A DNA stretch of 64,000 nt from Pedobacter terrae. GTDB lineage: Bacteria > Bacteroidota > Bacteroidia > Sphingobacteriales > Sphingobacteriaceae. The notes under the pieces were generated by a model, which was not told the DNA's origin, ran no database searches, and saw only the letters and a list, made by a program, of their open reading frames with translations. Position numbers and translations under genes: made by a program. This document shows positions 34,931 to 44,043 of this stretch, piece by piece (the stretch's first letter is position 1; every line of letters starts with the position of its first letter). The stretch covers positions 55,306 through 119,305 of the forward strand of contig NZ_FNCH01000015.1 in NCBI RefSeq assembly GCF_900100705.1, in the 5' to 3' direction.

Positions 34931-35950
34931 TTAATCCTTAGTCAATTCGCCCCTCAACGACTCATCCATCAGTTTACGGCTTTCTTCTACCGATAGGCCC
35001 AAGCCCATTACAAACATCAGTTTGGTTACCGTAGCTTCGAAAGTTAAATCGTAACCACTTACAATACCCATTTTTAACAATTCCCTACTGGTTTCATAAC
35101 GACCTAACTGTACTGAGCCTTTTTTGCACTGCGATATATCGATGATAATTTTTCCGCTTAAAATAGCCTGTCGCAAACTATCTAAAAACCATTGCGCAGT
35201 AGAAGTGTTACCTGAACCAAAAGTTTCTAAGATAATGGCGTCTACTTTAGAATCGGTAATGGCCTGAACTACTTGCGGCGTAATTCCAGGATACAATTTA
35301 AGTACCCCAATGTTAGCATTAAAATTGGTATGCAGTTTTAGCTTGCCACCTGTAGCTTTTAAAATATAGTTTCGATAAAACTGTAAATGTACTCCGGCTT
35401 CTGCCAATATTGGATAATTTGGTGACCGGAAAGCCTCAAATTTTTCACTATTATATTTGATCGAGCGGTTGCCCCTAAATAATTGTGCATCAAAATAAAT
35501 GCAAACTTCAGGAAATAATGCTTTACCATCTTCTTTAGTCGCTGCAATCTCTAAAGCAGTAATCAGATTTTCTTTGGCATCAGTCCTGATTTCGCCGATT
35601 GGAAGTTGCGATCCGGTTAAAATAACAGGTTTATCGAGATTTTCGAGCATAAAACTTAATGCCGAAGCGGTGAAAGCCATGGTATCTGATCCATGCAGGA
35701 TCACAAAGCCATCATACTGATCATATTTATTGTAAACGAGTTCTGCCAGTGTTTTCCATATTTCGGGATCCATGTTTGAAGAATCCAATACCGGATTGAA
35801 GGAATGCACATCTAAATTGTAATCTAAACGACTTAATTCAGGGACGTTTTCTTTTATCTGCTCGAAATCGAATGGAATTAACATTCCATTTGTAGGATCG
35901 TTAACCATACCGATGGTACCACCGGTATAAATTATAAGTATTTTGGTCAT
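34931..35950 (-). CDS. ansA: L-asparaginase, type I (cytoplasmic)
   Basis: A 339-residue enzyme that hydrolyses asparagine to aspartate and ammonia. It has no signal peptide. The first catalytic Thr is in LIIYTGGTIGMV (Thr12), the second group in GFVILHGSDTMAFTASALSF, and QLPIGEIRTDAKENLITALE is typical of AnsA. Length fits the family. It is monocistronic, downstream of a repeat-rich gap. Confidence 0.93.
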   Translation of the reverse strand: MTKILIIYTGGTIGMVNDPTNGMLIPFDFEQIKENVPELSRLDYNLDVHSFNPVLDSSNMDPEIWKTLAELVYNKYDQYDGFVILHGSDTMAFTASALSFMLENLDKPVILTGSQLPIGEIRTDAKENLITALEIAATKEDGKALFPEVCIYFDAQLFRGNRSIKYNSEKFEAFRSPNYPILAEAGVHLQFYRNYILKATGGKLKLHTNFNANIGVLKLYPGITPQVVQAITDSKVDAIILETFGSGNTSTAQWFLDSLRQAILSGKIIIDISQCKKGSVQLGRYETSRELLKMGIVSGYDLTFEATVTKLMFVMGLGLSVEESRKLMDESLRGELTKD

Positions 35951-36134
35951 TTGGTTTTGTGAAGGTTGCTCAGCGCAAAGAAACTAAAAATTTACAAATG
36001 ATTAGGTGATATTTTCAAATTGGCAACGAATGATGGTATTATGTAAGTAAAATTATCAATTTGACAATTAACAACGCAAATATTTAAATAATTAACAATC
36101 GTCTATTCCAGGGTAAAGATATTATGTTAAGAAC

Positions 36135-36180
36135 AGATTCTCTCCCGAACATTCGGGACTGCGCTTCAGTCGAAGTGACG
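36135..36180. repeat. Partial family B repeat
   Basis: Holds the hairpin CCCGAA-CAT-TTCGGG style palindrome (CCCGAACATTCGGG) and the right end CTTCAGTCGAAGTGACG of family B, just downstream of tatD. Confidence 0.45.
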
Positions 36181-36193
36181 ACCAACCTAAATC

Positions 36194-36961
36194 CTATACT
36201 CCAAAAATCTTCTTCGAATTTTCAGTAGTTACGTCAGCAATTTCTTCGATGGAAATGCCATAAATATCAGCGAGTTTTTGTGCAATGTAAACCAGGTAAC
36301 TGCTTTCATTGGGTTTACCGCGGAACGGAACCGGAGCCAGATAAGGAGAATCGGTCTCCAGAACCAGATTAGCTAATGGAATATCAGCAAGCACAGCATC
36401 TAAACCTGCTTTTTTATAAGTGACCACACCACCAATGCCTAAATAAAAATTAAGATCAATAGCTTGTTGCGCCTGTGCCAAATTTCCGGTGAAACAATGG
36501 AATATACCACGCAATTTTTCATCTCTTTCACTTTCCAATACTTCGAACACTTCATCAAAAGCTTCTCTGCAATGGATCACAATTGGCAATCCTAAGGCTT
36601 TTGCCCAGCCAATCTGTTTACGGAAAGCATCTTGCTGAATGGCCAAAGTGGTTTTATCCCAGTACAAATCAATCCCGATTTCGCCAATAGCATAAATTTT
36701 CCGTCCGGCAATACTATTATATATTACATCCAACAGCGCCAGGTAATCTTCTTTTACATCACAAGGATGTAAACCCGCCATTGCAAAACAATTTGCTGGA
36801 TATTTCGCCACCAGATCATCAATCATTGCAATTGATTTTACGTCAACATTGGGCAAAAACAAACGGTTCACATTGCTTTCAAAACAACGTTCCATTAACT
36901 GAGCCTGTTTTTCGGCATCCTGCTCGTAATATAAATGGGTATGGGTATCGGTAAAAAGCAT
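36194..36961 (-). CDS. TatD-family metal-dependent hydrolase
   Basis: A 255-residue TIM-barrel hydrolase. Metal-binding residues are visible in order: DTHTHLYYEQD (His7, His9), YAIGEIGIDLYWD (Glu near 94), LPIVIHCREAFDE, GIFHCFTGNLAQA, and LVLETDSPYLAPVPFRG (Asp near 206). TatD proteins are 3'-exonuclease/DNases acting on DNA and RNA in repair and quality control. The length is typical. uvrA lies downstream on the same strand but 243 bp away across a repeat region. Confidence 0.93.
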   Translation of the reverse strand: MLFTDTHTHLYYEQDAEKQAQLMERCFESNVNRLFLPNVDVKSIAMIDDLVAKYPANCFAMAGLHPCDVKEDYLALLDVIYNSIAGRKIYAIGEIGIDLYWDKTTLAIQQDAFRKQIGWAKALGLPIVIHCREAFDEVFEVLESERDEKLRGIFHCFTGNLAQAQQAIDLNFYLGIGGVVTYKKAGLDAVLADIPLANLVLETDSPYLAPVPFRGKPNESSYLVYIAQKLADIYGISIEEIADVTTENSKKIFGV

Positions 36962-37204
36962 TTTTTATAATGTAAAATGGATAATGGATTAGGAGTTAAT
37001 TAAGTGTATTTTCAAAGTTAATTTTAGGTTGAATATGTCATGCTGAACCTGTCTAAACACTTTACCACAGATTTTAAGCAGTTCCTTCGACAGACTACCA
37101 TTAACAGATTCCATTAAACTAACTATCATTCCGGTACAGTTACGAATCTTAAAGCGCTTGCATTAAGATTCCCAATCAAGCTGGGAATGACGATGCCCGG
37201 CAGA

Positions 37205-40120
37205 CTATTTTTTTCCGGCCTTACTTTTCTTTGGTGCTTTGACTGTAGACTCCAGACTTCGGACCGCGGACTCCGGACTATACTCCATTTCCTTTTTCAA
37301 AAATTTACCTGTCAAGCTAATTGGATTCTGGATTAAACCTTCGGGTGTACCTTCGAATAAAATTCTCCCGCCGCCAGCACCACCTTCTTCTCCTAAATCA
37401 ATTACCCAATCGGCAACTTTAACCACATCTAAATTATGTTCGATCACCAAAATGGTATTTCCTTTATCAACCAGCTCTTGCAATACACCTAAAAGCACGT
37501 TAATATCTTCAAAATGAAGCCCGGTTGTAGGCTCATCTAAAATATAGAAAGTTTTTCCGGTATCTTTTTTAGAAAGCTCTGTGGCCAGTTTTACACGCTG
37601 CGCCTCCCCTCCTGATAAAGTAACTGATGATTGCCCCAAAGTAATATAACCTAAACCAACATCTTTTAAGGTTTTAATCTTTCTATAAATGATCGGAATA
37701 TTTTCGAAAAAAGTACAGGCATCTTCGATACTCATATCCAACACATCACTGATCGATTTTCCGCGGAAACGCACCTCTAAAGTTTCCCTGTTGTATCTTC
37801 TTCCCCCACACTCTTCACACGGTACCTGCACATCTGGTAAAAAGTTCATTTCGATAACTTTTAAACCAGCTCCCTGACAAGTTTCGCAACGGCCACCTTT
37901 AACATTAAAAGAAAAACGGCCAGGTTTGTAACCACGGATTTTTGCTTCAGGCAACTGCACAAACAGATTTCTGATATCGGAGAAAACGCCTGTATAGGTA
38001 GAAGGATTTGAACGTGGTGTTCTGCCAATTGGTGCCTGATCAATCTCGATTACCTTATCAATTTCTTTTAAGCCGTTAATTTTTTCGTAAGGTAAAGGCG
38101 TTTTTTTAGCCCTGAAGAAATGATGGTTTAGAATCGGGTATAATGTTTCGGTAATTAAACTCGATTTACCACTGCCTGAAACGCCGGTTACGGCAATAAA
38201 TTTACCCAAAGGAAAATCTACGGAAACCTCTTTTAAGTTATGTCCCGTAGCCTTTATTAACGATAATTTATGCCCATTACCTTTTCTACGCACTTTTGGC
38301 GTTTCAATGCTCCTTTTACCGTTCAGATAATCGGCAGTTAAGGTATTCGATTTCAATATCTGTGCTGCTGTTCCTTCTGCAACTACGGTTCCGCCATGAA
38401 TACCTGCTCCCGGACCTACATCAATTACCCAATCGGCTTCCAGGATCATGTCTTTATCATGTTCTACCACCAAAACGGTATTTCCTAAATCACGGAGATT
38501 TTTCAAGGCATTAATTAATCGTTCATTATCGCGCTGGTGCAAACCGATACTTGGCTCATCAAGAATGTACATGACGTTCATCAGCTGCGAACCGATCTGC
38601 GTAGCCAAACGGATACGTTGTGCCTCACCACCCGAAAGTGTACGGGCAGTACGATCTAAAGTTAAATAGGTTAAACCTACATCAGTTAAAAAACCGATTC
38701 TGGCTTTAATCTCTTTTAAAATTTCTTTGGCAATAATATTCTGACGGTCAGATAAACGTTCATCAACCTTTTCGAACCATTGATGAAGGTTGTTGATGTC
38801 CATTGATGACAACTCGAAAATGTTTTTGCCATCAACTTTAAAATGCAAACTTTCTTTTTTCAAACGTGCTCCATGGCACTCCGGACAGGTTTTCAGTTTC
38901 CTGAACTCGTCCATATCGTCTGATGCAGATTCACTTCTTTTTTCGTTCTGCTCTTCGAGCATCTTAATTATACCATCAAAAGTGATGTTATAATTCTGAA
39001 CGTTCCATTTATTGTATTCTACCTCAACCTTGATCAGGTCAGGTGAACCGTTTAAAATGATACTGATGACTTCATCACTTAATTTTTCAATCGGTGTAGA
39101 GAGTGAGAAGCTGTATTTTTTGGCCAAAGCTTTTAACACCTGAAACATCCAAATGTCTCTGTATTCGCCCAATGGCGCTAAACCACCATTTAAAATACTC
39201 AGTTTCGGATTTGGGATAACCGAATCTTTATCGACTACAAAAATATAACCTAAACCATCGCAACGTTCGCAGGCACCATAAGGTGAATTGAACGAAAAAC
39301 TATTGGGCTGAGGTTCATCATAAGAAATACCCGTGGTTGGGCACATCAAAAACTTACTAAAATGCGCTACATTATTATCTTTATCGCTGATTTTAATTAC
39401 TCCCTTACCCATTTTCATCGCAATTTGCAAGGAATCGAGCAGGCGTTTTTTATCTTTTACGTCAATAATCAGGCGATCGATCACCACTTCAATATCATGG
39501 ATTTTATAACGGTCTACCTGCATTTTAGCGGTGATGTCTTTAATCTCCCCATCTACCCTCACTTTTACATAACCCTGTTTACGGATCTGCTCAAAAAGTT
39601 CGCGGTAATGCCCTTTTCTACCTTTAACAACCGGCGCCAGAATATTTACGGCCAAACCATCAAATTTATTAAAGATATTCTGAAGAATCTGATCTTCGCT
39701 CATGCGCTCCATTTTCTCGCCGGTATTGTAAGAGTAGGCATCAGCCACGCGCGCATAAAGCAAACGCATGAAATCGTAAATCTCGGTAATGGTCCCCACC
39801 GTGGAGCGTGGATTTTTACTGGTGGTTTTCTGCTCAATCGCGATAACCGGGCTTAAACCCGAAACTTTATCTACATCAGGGCGCTCCATACCGCCCATAA
39901 ACTGACGGCTGTAAGCACTGAATGTTTCCATATAGCGGCGCTGACCTTCGGCGTAAATGGTATCAAAAGCCAAGGAAGATTTACCGCTGCCACTTAAACC
40001 AGTGATGACCACCAACTGGTTGCGCGGAAAACTAACGTCTATATTCTTTAAATTATGTACCCTCGCACCATATACTTCTACATCTTTTTGCTCACCGAGG
40101 TCGATAGATTTATTGCTCAT
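37205..40120 (-). CDS. uvrA: Excinuclease ABC subunit A
   Basis: A 971-residue DNA-damage recognition ATPase of nucleotide excision repair that loads UvrB. Two ABC modules are complete: Walker A GLSGSGKSSLAF near the N-terminus and GVSGSGKSSLITET in the second half; signatures RTLSGGEAQRIRLA and VTLSGGEAQRVKLA; Walker B YILDEPSIGLH and YILDEPTTGLH. Zinc fingers are at CMCPT...CERCDGLG region (the first is modified) and CETCQGAG...CEECGG. The last 30 residues are Lys-rich and variable. The ATG at 40,120 gives the normal N-terminus. Confidence 0.98.
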   Translation of the reverse strand: MSNKSIDLGEQKDVEVYGARVHNLKNIDVSFPRNQLVVITGLSGSGKSSLAFDTIYAEGQRRYMETFSAYSRQFMGGMERPDVDKVSGLSPVIAIEQKTTSKNPRSTVGTITEIYDFMRLLYARVADAYSYNTGEKMERMSEDQILQNIFNKFDGLAVNILAPVVKGRKGHYRELFEQIRKQGYVKVRVDGEIKDITAKMQVDRYKIHDIEVVIDRLIIDVKDKKRLLDSLQIAMKMGKGVIKISDKDNNVAHFSKFLMCPTTGISYDEPQPNSFSFNSPYGACERCDGLGYIFVVDKDSVIPNPKLSILNGGLAPLGEYRDIWMFQVLKALAKKYSFSLSTPIEKLSDEVISIILNGSPDLIKVEVEYNKWNVQNYNITFDGIIKMLEEQNEKRSESASDDMDEFRKLKTCPECHGARLKKESLHFKVDGKNIFELSSMDINNLHQWFEKVDERLSDRQNIIAKEILKEIKARIGFLTDVGLTYLTLDRTARTLSGGEAQRIRLATQIGSQLMNVMYILDEPSIGLHQRDNERLINALKNLRDLGNTVLVVEHDKDMILEADWVIDVGPGAGIHGGTVVAEGTAAQILKSNTLTADYLNGKRSIETPKVRRKGNGHKLSLIKATGHNLKEVSVDFPLGKFIAVTGVSGSGKSSLITETLYPILNHHFFRAKKTPLPYEKINGLKEIDKVIEIDQAPIGRTPRSNPSTYTGVFSDIRNLFVQLPEAKIRGYKPGRFSFNVKGGRCETCQGAGLKVIEMNFLPDVQVPCEECGGRRYNRETLEVRFRGKSISDVLDMSIEDACTFFENIPIIYRKIKTLKDVGLGYITLGQSSVTLSGGEAQRVKLATELSKKDTGKTFYILDEPTTGLHFEDINVLLGVLQELVDKGNTILVIEHNLDVVKVADWVIDLGEEGGAGGGRILFEGTPEGLIQNPISLTGKFLKKEMEYSPESAVRSLESTVKAPKKSKAGKK

Positions 40121-40232
40121 ATTTTACTTAAAGTTGGGACTAAAACCAGGCCTTAAAAAAGACCAGATTTCAATCCGCAAAAATGCTAAAAATTTTATCA
40201 AAAAGAAAGTCAAAACCAACCTTGATTAAGGA

Positions 40233-41192
40233 TTAATTGTCATAATGTCGGCTTCTATTTCTAAGAAAACCAGAGGATAAGCCAAAGCGCACATAACCAT
40301 AATGATCCTGAAAATAGATATTGTAATTATCTTCGCCATAATAGCCTACCGCAGCCATTAAAAATACATTGTTCATAAACGGAAAACTGTAATTAAAGTT
40401 GATTTCGGCATTTAACCGCTTCTGTAGGTTAGCAAAATTCTTCGATGGAATTTTGTTTACCGCATAAGATAATTCTGTGTTTAAACGCCAGGTTTCTTTT
40501 TCAGTTTTTACTTTTTGTTTATGCTTCGCATTTTTTTCGATCTCCTCATACCGGCGCCAGGAGAAATCATATAACACGCGTGTAAATCCAAAACCTTCAT
40601 CCAATGCAGGTTCATACCTAAAGAATTTATACCATTGCAAACCGAGCCGATGATTGAAAGAGTAATAATTTCCATCTACACCAACTGTGGTCAAGTCTCC
40701 AAAACGGTAAGAAAGCGTTAAATAATTCGCATTAAAATTTCCTGTTCGGGTGTTAATTGTTCCATCGGGATTAAATGCGCTCTGATCCTGACCATTTGAA
40801 TGATGTGTAAAGGCCAGTTCAGCATATCTATAATGTCCGGGATCAGGATTTAACCTCGCATAAAGTACTCCGCCCAAACGGTAACTCGGCGTCCGTACCG
40901 CAGCAGAAAATTCGTTCCGCACACGGACTGTAAAATCAGGGATAATGGCAAAGGCAACAGGCGATTTATAACTACCTAAAAGCATATAAGTGGTAGTAAG
41001 CCGTCCGTTAATGACATATTTGGAAGGTGCGCCCAGTTCGCCTCCCGGTGCGGTATAAGCTAAATCAGCATTTTCTTTGTACAGATGAATGTATTCTTTA
41101 TTCGCAAACTCTCTTTTTACCGCTATTGAATCTTGTGCAAAGGATTGTAACGAGATGAAGCAGGTAATAAGCGTAAAAAAAGTTTTTGTCAT
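40233..41192 (-). CDS. Outer-membrane phospholipase A-like protein
   Basis: A 319-residue protein with a signal peptide (MTKTFFTLITCFISLQSFAQ). The body shows alternating hydrophobic, Tyr/Phe-rich strands typical of a beta-barrel. The segment ELAFTHHSNGQDQ matches the OMPLA catalytic signature (His-x-Ser-Asn-Gly), and the following GNFNANYLTLSYRFG contains an Asn at the place of the catalytic Asn. OMPLA (PldA) hydrolyses phospholipids misplaced in the outer leaflet. The rest is weakly similar at best, so function is a motif-based proposal. It stands alone. Confidence 0.75.
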   Translation of the reverse strand: MTKTFFTLITCFISLQSFAQDSIAVKREFANKEYIHLYKENADLAYTAPGGELGAPSKYVINGRLTTTYMLLGSYKSPVAFAIIPDFTVRVRNEFSAAVRTPSYRLGGVLYARLNPDPGHYRYAELAFTHHSNGQDQSAFNPDGTINTRTGNFNANYLTLSYRFGDLTTVGVDGNYYSFNHRLGLQWYKFFRYEPALDEGFGFTRVLYDFSWRRYEEIEKNAKHKQKVKTEKETWRLNTELSYAVNKIPSKNFANLQKRLNAEINFNYSFPFMNNVFLMAAVGYYGEDNYNIYFQDHYGYVRFGLSSGFLRNRSRHYDN

Positions 41193-41462
41193 ACTTCATA
41201 AACGTTGATAATGAACTAACGGTTTTGTGTTTTTAGAGAAAATAACGATCTGCTAATTAATGATTCAAAAACTTAAAAATCACAAAGGTTAAAGATCAAC
41301 CGTTAGTTTCCACCCCCCTGGAGCATTACGTTATATTTCAATAATTAGGCACAGCCAAAAGATCTCTGGGCTCCGTTACTCTTCGTTCGAGATAAACGAT
41401 ACAATAATGAACCTGTGAACTAAAGAATAAATGACTAATAAACGAATGACCGATGAACTAGC

Positions 41463-42503
41463 CTACCACGCTATTGTCGTTCCATTTTCAGTTGGGTGGC
41501 CTGTACAAACCAGCACCCGCCCTCTTTCCAATTCATCATCGGTAAGCACTTCGTTATAATCCATCCTTACCCCGCCTTTGGTACAATTGGCTACGCAGGT
41601 GCTGCATACTCCTCCACGACAACTATAAGGAAGTTTAATTTTATTTTCGAGTGCTACATCTAAAATCCGCTTTGGCCAGGGCACTTCAAGGTTATATGAT
41701 TCTCCTTTGAAGTTTAAAATAACTGAATACGTATTTTTATCCACTACTTTTTCAGAGCTGTCATCTTCATCAACTTCATCCTCCGGTAATACGAAAGTTT
41801 CTCTTTTGATCTGTTTGATATCGAATCCCATGCCTAATAAGGTAATCCGGCACAAATCCATATAAATTATTGGTCCGCAGCTATAAAACAGCGCATTATC
41901 CGGATGAAAATGTAAATGCTCTTTAATCAGTTTTTCGATATAAAACTTATTCAACCTGGCCGTCATTAGGTTTTTGCTGTTACTAAAAATCCAAACAATT
42001 TTCAACCTGTCAGGATACTTCTGCTGCCAATCGATCAGTTCATCATAAAACAAAGTTTCCTCTTTCGATCTATTACTGTAGATCAGTGTAATCAACGATT
42101 TTTGCTCACGCACCAATGCTGTTTTCAAAATAGAGAATAATGGCGTAATGCCAACACCTGCAGCAAAAAGAAATAGATCGCGTTCCAGATGTTCATCCGG
42201 CATGTAACTAAACAAGCCCTGCGGTTCTTGCGCGAAAAGAATATCATTTACTGATGTTTTGTGATGCAGAAACCTGGAGATTTCTCCATTTTCCACCCTT
42301 TTTACCGTAATCGCCAAAGGCTCATCCACATCAGGAGAACTATTAAAAGAATATGACCTCCTTACCTCTCTATGTTTCCCCTGGAAAACCAACGACAAAA
42401 ACTGTCCCGCTAAATATGCCGGATATTCATCTACCTCTTCCAATTGAAAAGTAATATTATCGCCGGGTTGCTTGATGATTTTATTGATCCGCAGTTTGAA
42501 CAT
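41463..42503 (-). CDS. Ferredoxin reductase with C-terminal 2Fe-2S domain
   Basis: From the ATG at 42,503 (MFKLRINKIIKQ) the protein has 346 residues; 20 further codons upstream lack family support. FAD-binding (about 1-100, REVRRSYSFNSSPD) and NAD(P)-binding (about 105-225, FAAGVGITPLFSILK and YSCGPIIYMDLC) domains precede a plant-type ferredoxin domain with ligands in LPYSCRGGVCSTCVANC and a late Cys in RVLVCTGHP. This is the PaaE/HCP-reductase architecture, passing electrons from NAD(P)H to an oxygenase or redox partner not present here. Confidence 0.9.
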   Translation of the reverse strand: MFKLRINKIIKQPGDNITFQLEEVDEYPAYLAGQFLSLVFQGKHREVRRSYSFNSSPDVDEPLAITVKRVENGEISRFLHHKTSVNDILFAQEPQGLFSYMPDEHLERDLFLFAAGVGITPLFSILKTALVREQKSLITLIYSNRSKEETLFYDELIDWQQKYPDRLKIVWIFSNSKNLMTARLNKFYIEKLIKEHLHFHPDNALFYSCGPIIYMDLCRITLLGMGFDIKQIKRETFVLPEDEVDEDDSSEKVVDKNTYSVILNFKGESYNLEVPWPKRILDVALENKIKLPYSCRGGVCSTCVANCTKGGVRMDYNEVLTDDELERGRVLVCTGHPTENGTTIAW

Positions 42504-42998
42504 ATGCAAAGAAAGCGTTTTGAAAGTAAAGTGAAAAGCGGTTGGTGTAAATTCAATGATCATTTGTTGGTTAATTGATTAGCCGATTAAACCGGTCAAT
42601 CGAACACCATCGAATCCGCTGTACACAAAAGATCGTCATCCTGAACTCATCTCGGGATTTATCTATTAGGCATTCTTCCATCTGAGATATCGATTTCTCC
42701 CGATTAAAGAGATCCTGAAATAAATTCAGGATGACGTAACGAAAGATCTTCTGCATTATCCGTATATCCGCAGCTCAAAGGTTTATCGGTTCAATTGTCA
42801 TTTTGTTTATGGGTGAGCACAATGCCCGAAATTTATATACGCTAAACTGAAAATTGATAACTGAAAACTATTGATTGGTTAGCACGTTGCAAACGAATCG
42901 GTGTAATCTCATAATCTGTGCAATCACCCTCAAAAAAAAAACGTCCCGATACTGAAACCGGGACGCCTTACCAAATGCTTGTCTTTATCTTAATTATA
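42504..42998. repeat. Intergenic stretch with family C repeat
   Basis: 42,634-42,737 is a family C copy: CGTCATCCTGAACTCATC and GATCCTGAAATAAATTCAGGATGACG give complementary ends. A 61-codon minus-strand ORF runs through the repeat and is rejected. The remaining DNA holds only a terminator (42,932-42,965). Confidence 0.6.
42932..42965 (-). terminator. Rho-independent terminator of the lytic transglycosylase gene
   Basis: Stem CGTCCCG (42,942-42,948) and CGGGACG (42,959-42,965) with a ten-base loop, followed on the minus strand by a run of U (A-run at 42,932-42,941), 33 bases after the stop. Confidence 0.85.
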
Positions 42999-43781
42999 TT
43001 ATCCGCCGTTATAGGCCAATAATACTCTCGGTTTTTTGTAACCGTAACGTTTCGGGTGTTCCATAATCTGTTTCATGGAAATTACTTTATAAACATAGCC
43101 ACCGGTTTCGCGGTTAAGCCTCATTTTGTAGTAATTATCCTGATTTTGATTATTGATCTGCTTTCGCAAGCGCCCGTCGCCAACATTGTAAGCCGCAGCC
43201 ACTAATGTCCAGCTTTCTAAACCCTTATACATCTCCCTGATGTATTTGCAGGCTGCAATAGTAGATTTGCGCAAATTATAGCGCTCATCAACATCCCCGT
43301 TCACTTTTAATCCATAATTACGGGCAGTACCCGGCATAAACTGCCAGATTCCGGCTGCACCTTTAGGCGAAGTCCCTTCAGTCATTCCAGATTCGACCAA
43401 AGCCAAATACTTAAAATCGTTCGGGATACCGTAAGCGGCAAGTATTGGCTCGATAACCGGAAACCATTTTGCTGCTTTCTGGTGCAAAAGATTAGTGTGT
43501 GTGTTCTTGTAACTGTGTGCGGCCAGAACTTTTTTCATTTTTCTTTCCACCCTTTTATCGCCCAAAGGCAGGGTTTCATCCGCGAAATTTAACTGGGCCA
43601 TTAAAGAAAGAGGTTTCACAACATCTTCAACTTTTATGCTATCAGTTTTTGTTATTGTAGAGCTTAATTTTTCTTCCTTAAAAAGACTTTTTTTTGATAA
43701 GGGCATTTGGTAAGTGAACACTTTTGCCAAGATAAATAGTGTTGCCACTACCGAAAATGGTACGATGTGTTTCTTTAACAT
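42999..43781 (-). CDS. Lytic transglycosylase (SLT domain)
   Basis: The start at 43,781 (MLKKHIVPFSVV) follows a strong purine-rich site (AGGAGGAG) four bases upstream and yields 260 residues with a signal-anchor-like N-terminus. The SLT domain covers about 120-240: ALVESGMTEGTSPKGAAGIW with the catalytic Glu, QFMPGTARNYGLKV, NLRKSTIAACKYIREMY and AAYNVGDGRLRKQI. It cleaves peptidoglycan to 1,6-anhydro ends in the periplasm. No LysM domain is present. It is divergent from the pseudouridine synthase gene. Confidence 0.9.
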   Translation of the reverse strand: MLKKHIVPFSVVATLFILAKVFTYQMPLSKKSLFKEEKLSSTITKTDSIKVEDVVKPLSLMAQLNFADETLPLGDKRVERKMKKVLAAHSYKNTHTNLLHQKAAKWFPVIEPILAAYGIPNDFKYLALVESGMTEGTSPKGAAGIWQFMPGTARNYGLKVNGDVDERYNLRKSTIAACKYIREMYKGLESWTLVAAAYNVGDGRLRKQINNQNQDNYYKMRLNRETGGYVYKVISMKQIMEHPKRYGYKKPRVLLAYNGG

Positions 43782-43979
43782 TCTCCTCCTTTTTTTGGTG
43801 AAACTTATATAAAAACGCTGGCAAAGGTAAAAAATAATAAGCACACAATCAAATAGTTACGAAAATAAGCACAAAAATCAGGCTTTAAAGCGCTTTAAAC
43901 TCGGATTTTTCATTTTGATTTTCAAGCAATTTTCCCTATTTTAGAGGCTATTTTTTATCTACTTTTTCCGCTCAGATAA

Positions 43980-44010
43980 TTGTTATGTTCATCATTTTTT
44001 CATAAATTTG
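43980..44010 (+). promoter_or_regulatory. Promoter of the pseudouridine synthase gene
   Basis: TTG (43,980-43,982), 20 bases, then TAAATTTG (44,003-44,010) match the -33/-7 Bacteroidota consensus. Transcription should begin about 44,015; the leader then holds a hairpin CGCATT-TTT-AATGCG (44,016-44,030) directly before the ATG at 44,044. Confidence 0.6.
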
Positions 44011-44043
44011 CAGCCCGCATTTTTAATGCGTTAAAAGCGTATC

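Noticed and set aside
39362..39856. 164-codon plus-strand ORF
   Set aside because: It lies wholly antisense to uvrA and has no independent start signal or family pattern.
42571..42756. 61-codon minus-strand ORF
   Set aside because: It runs through a family C palindromic repeat and shows no protein family.
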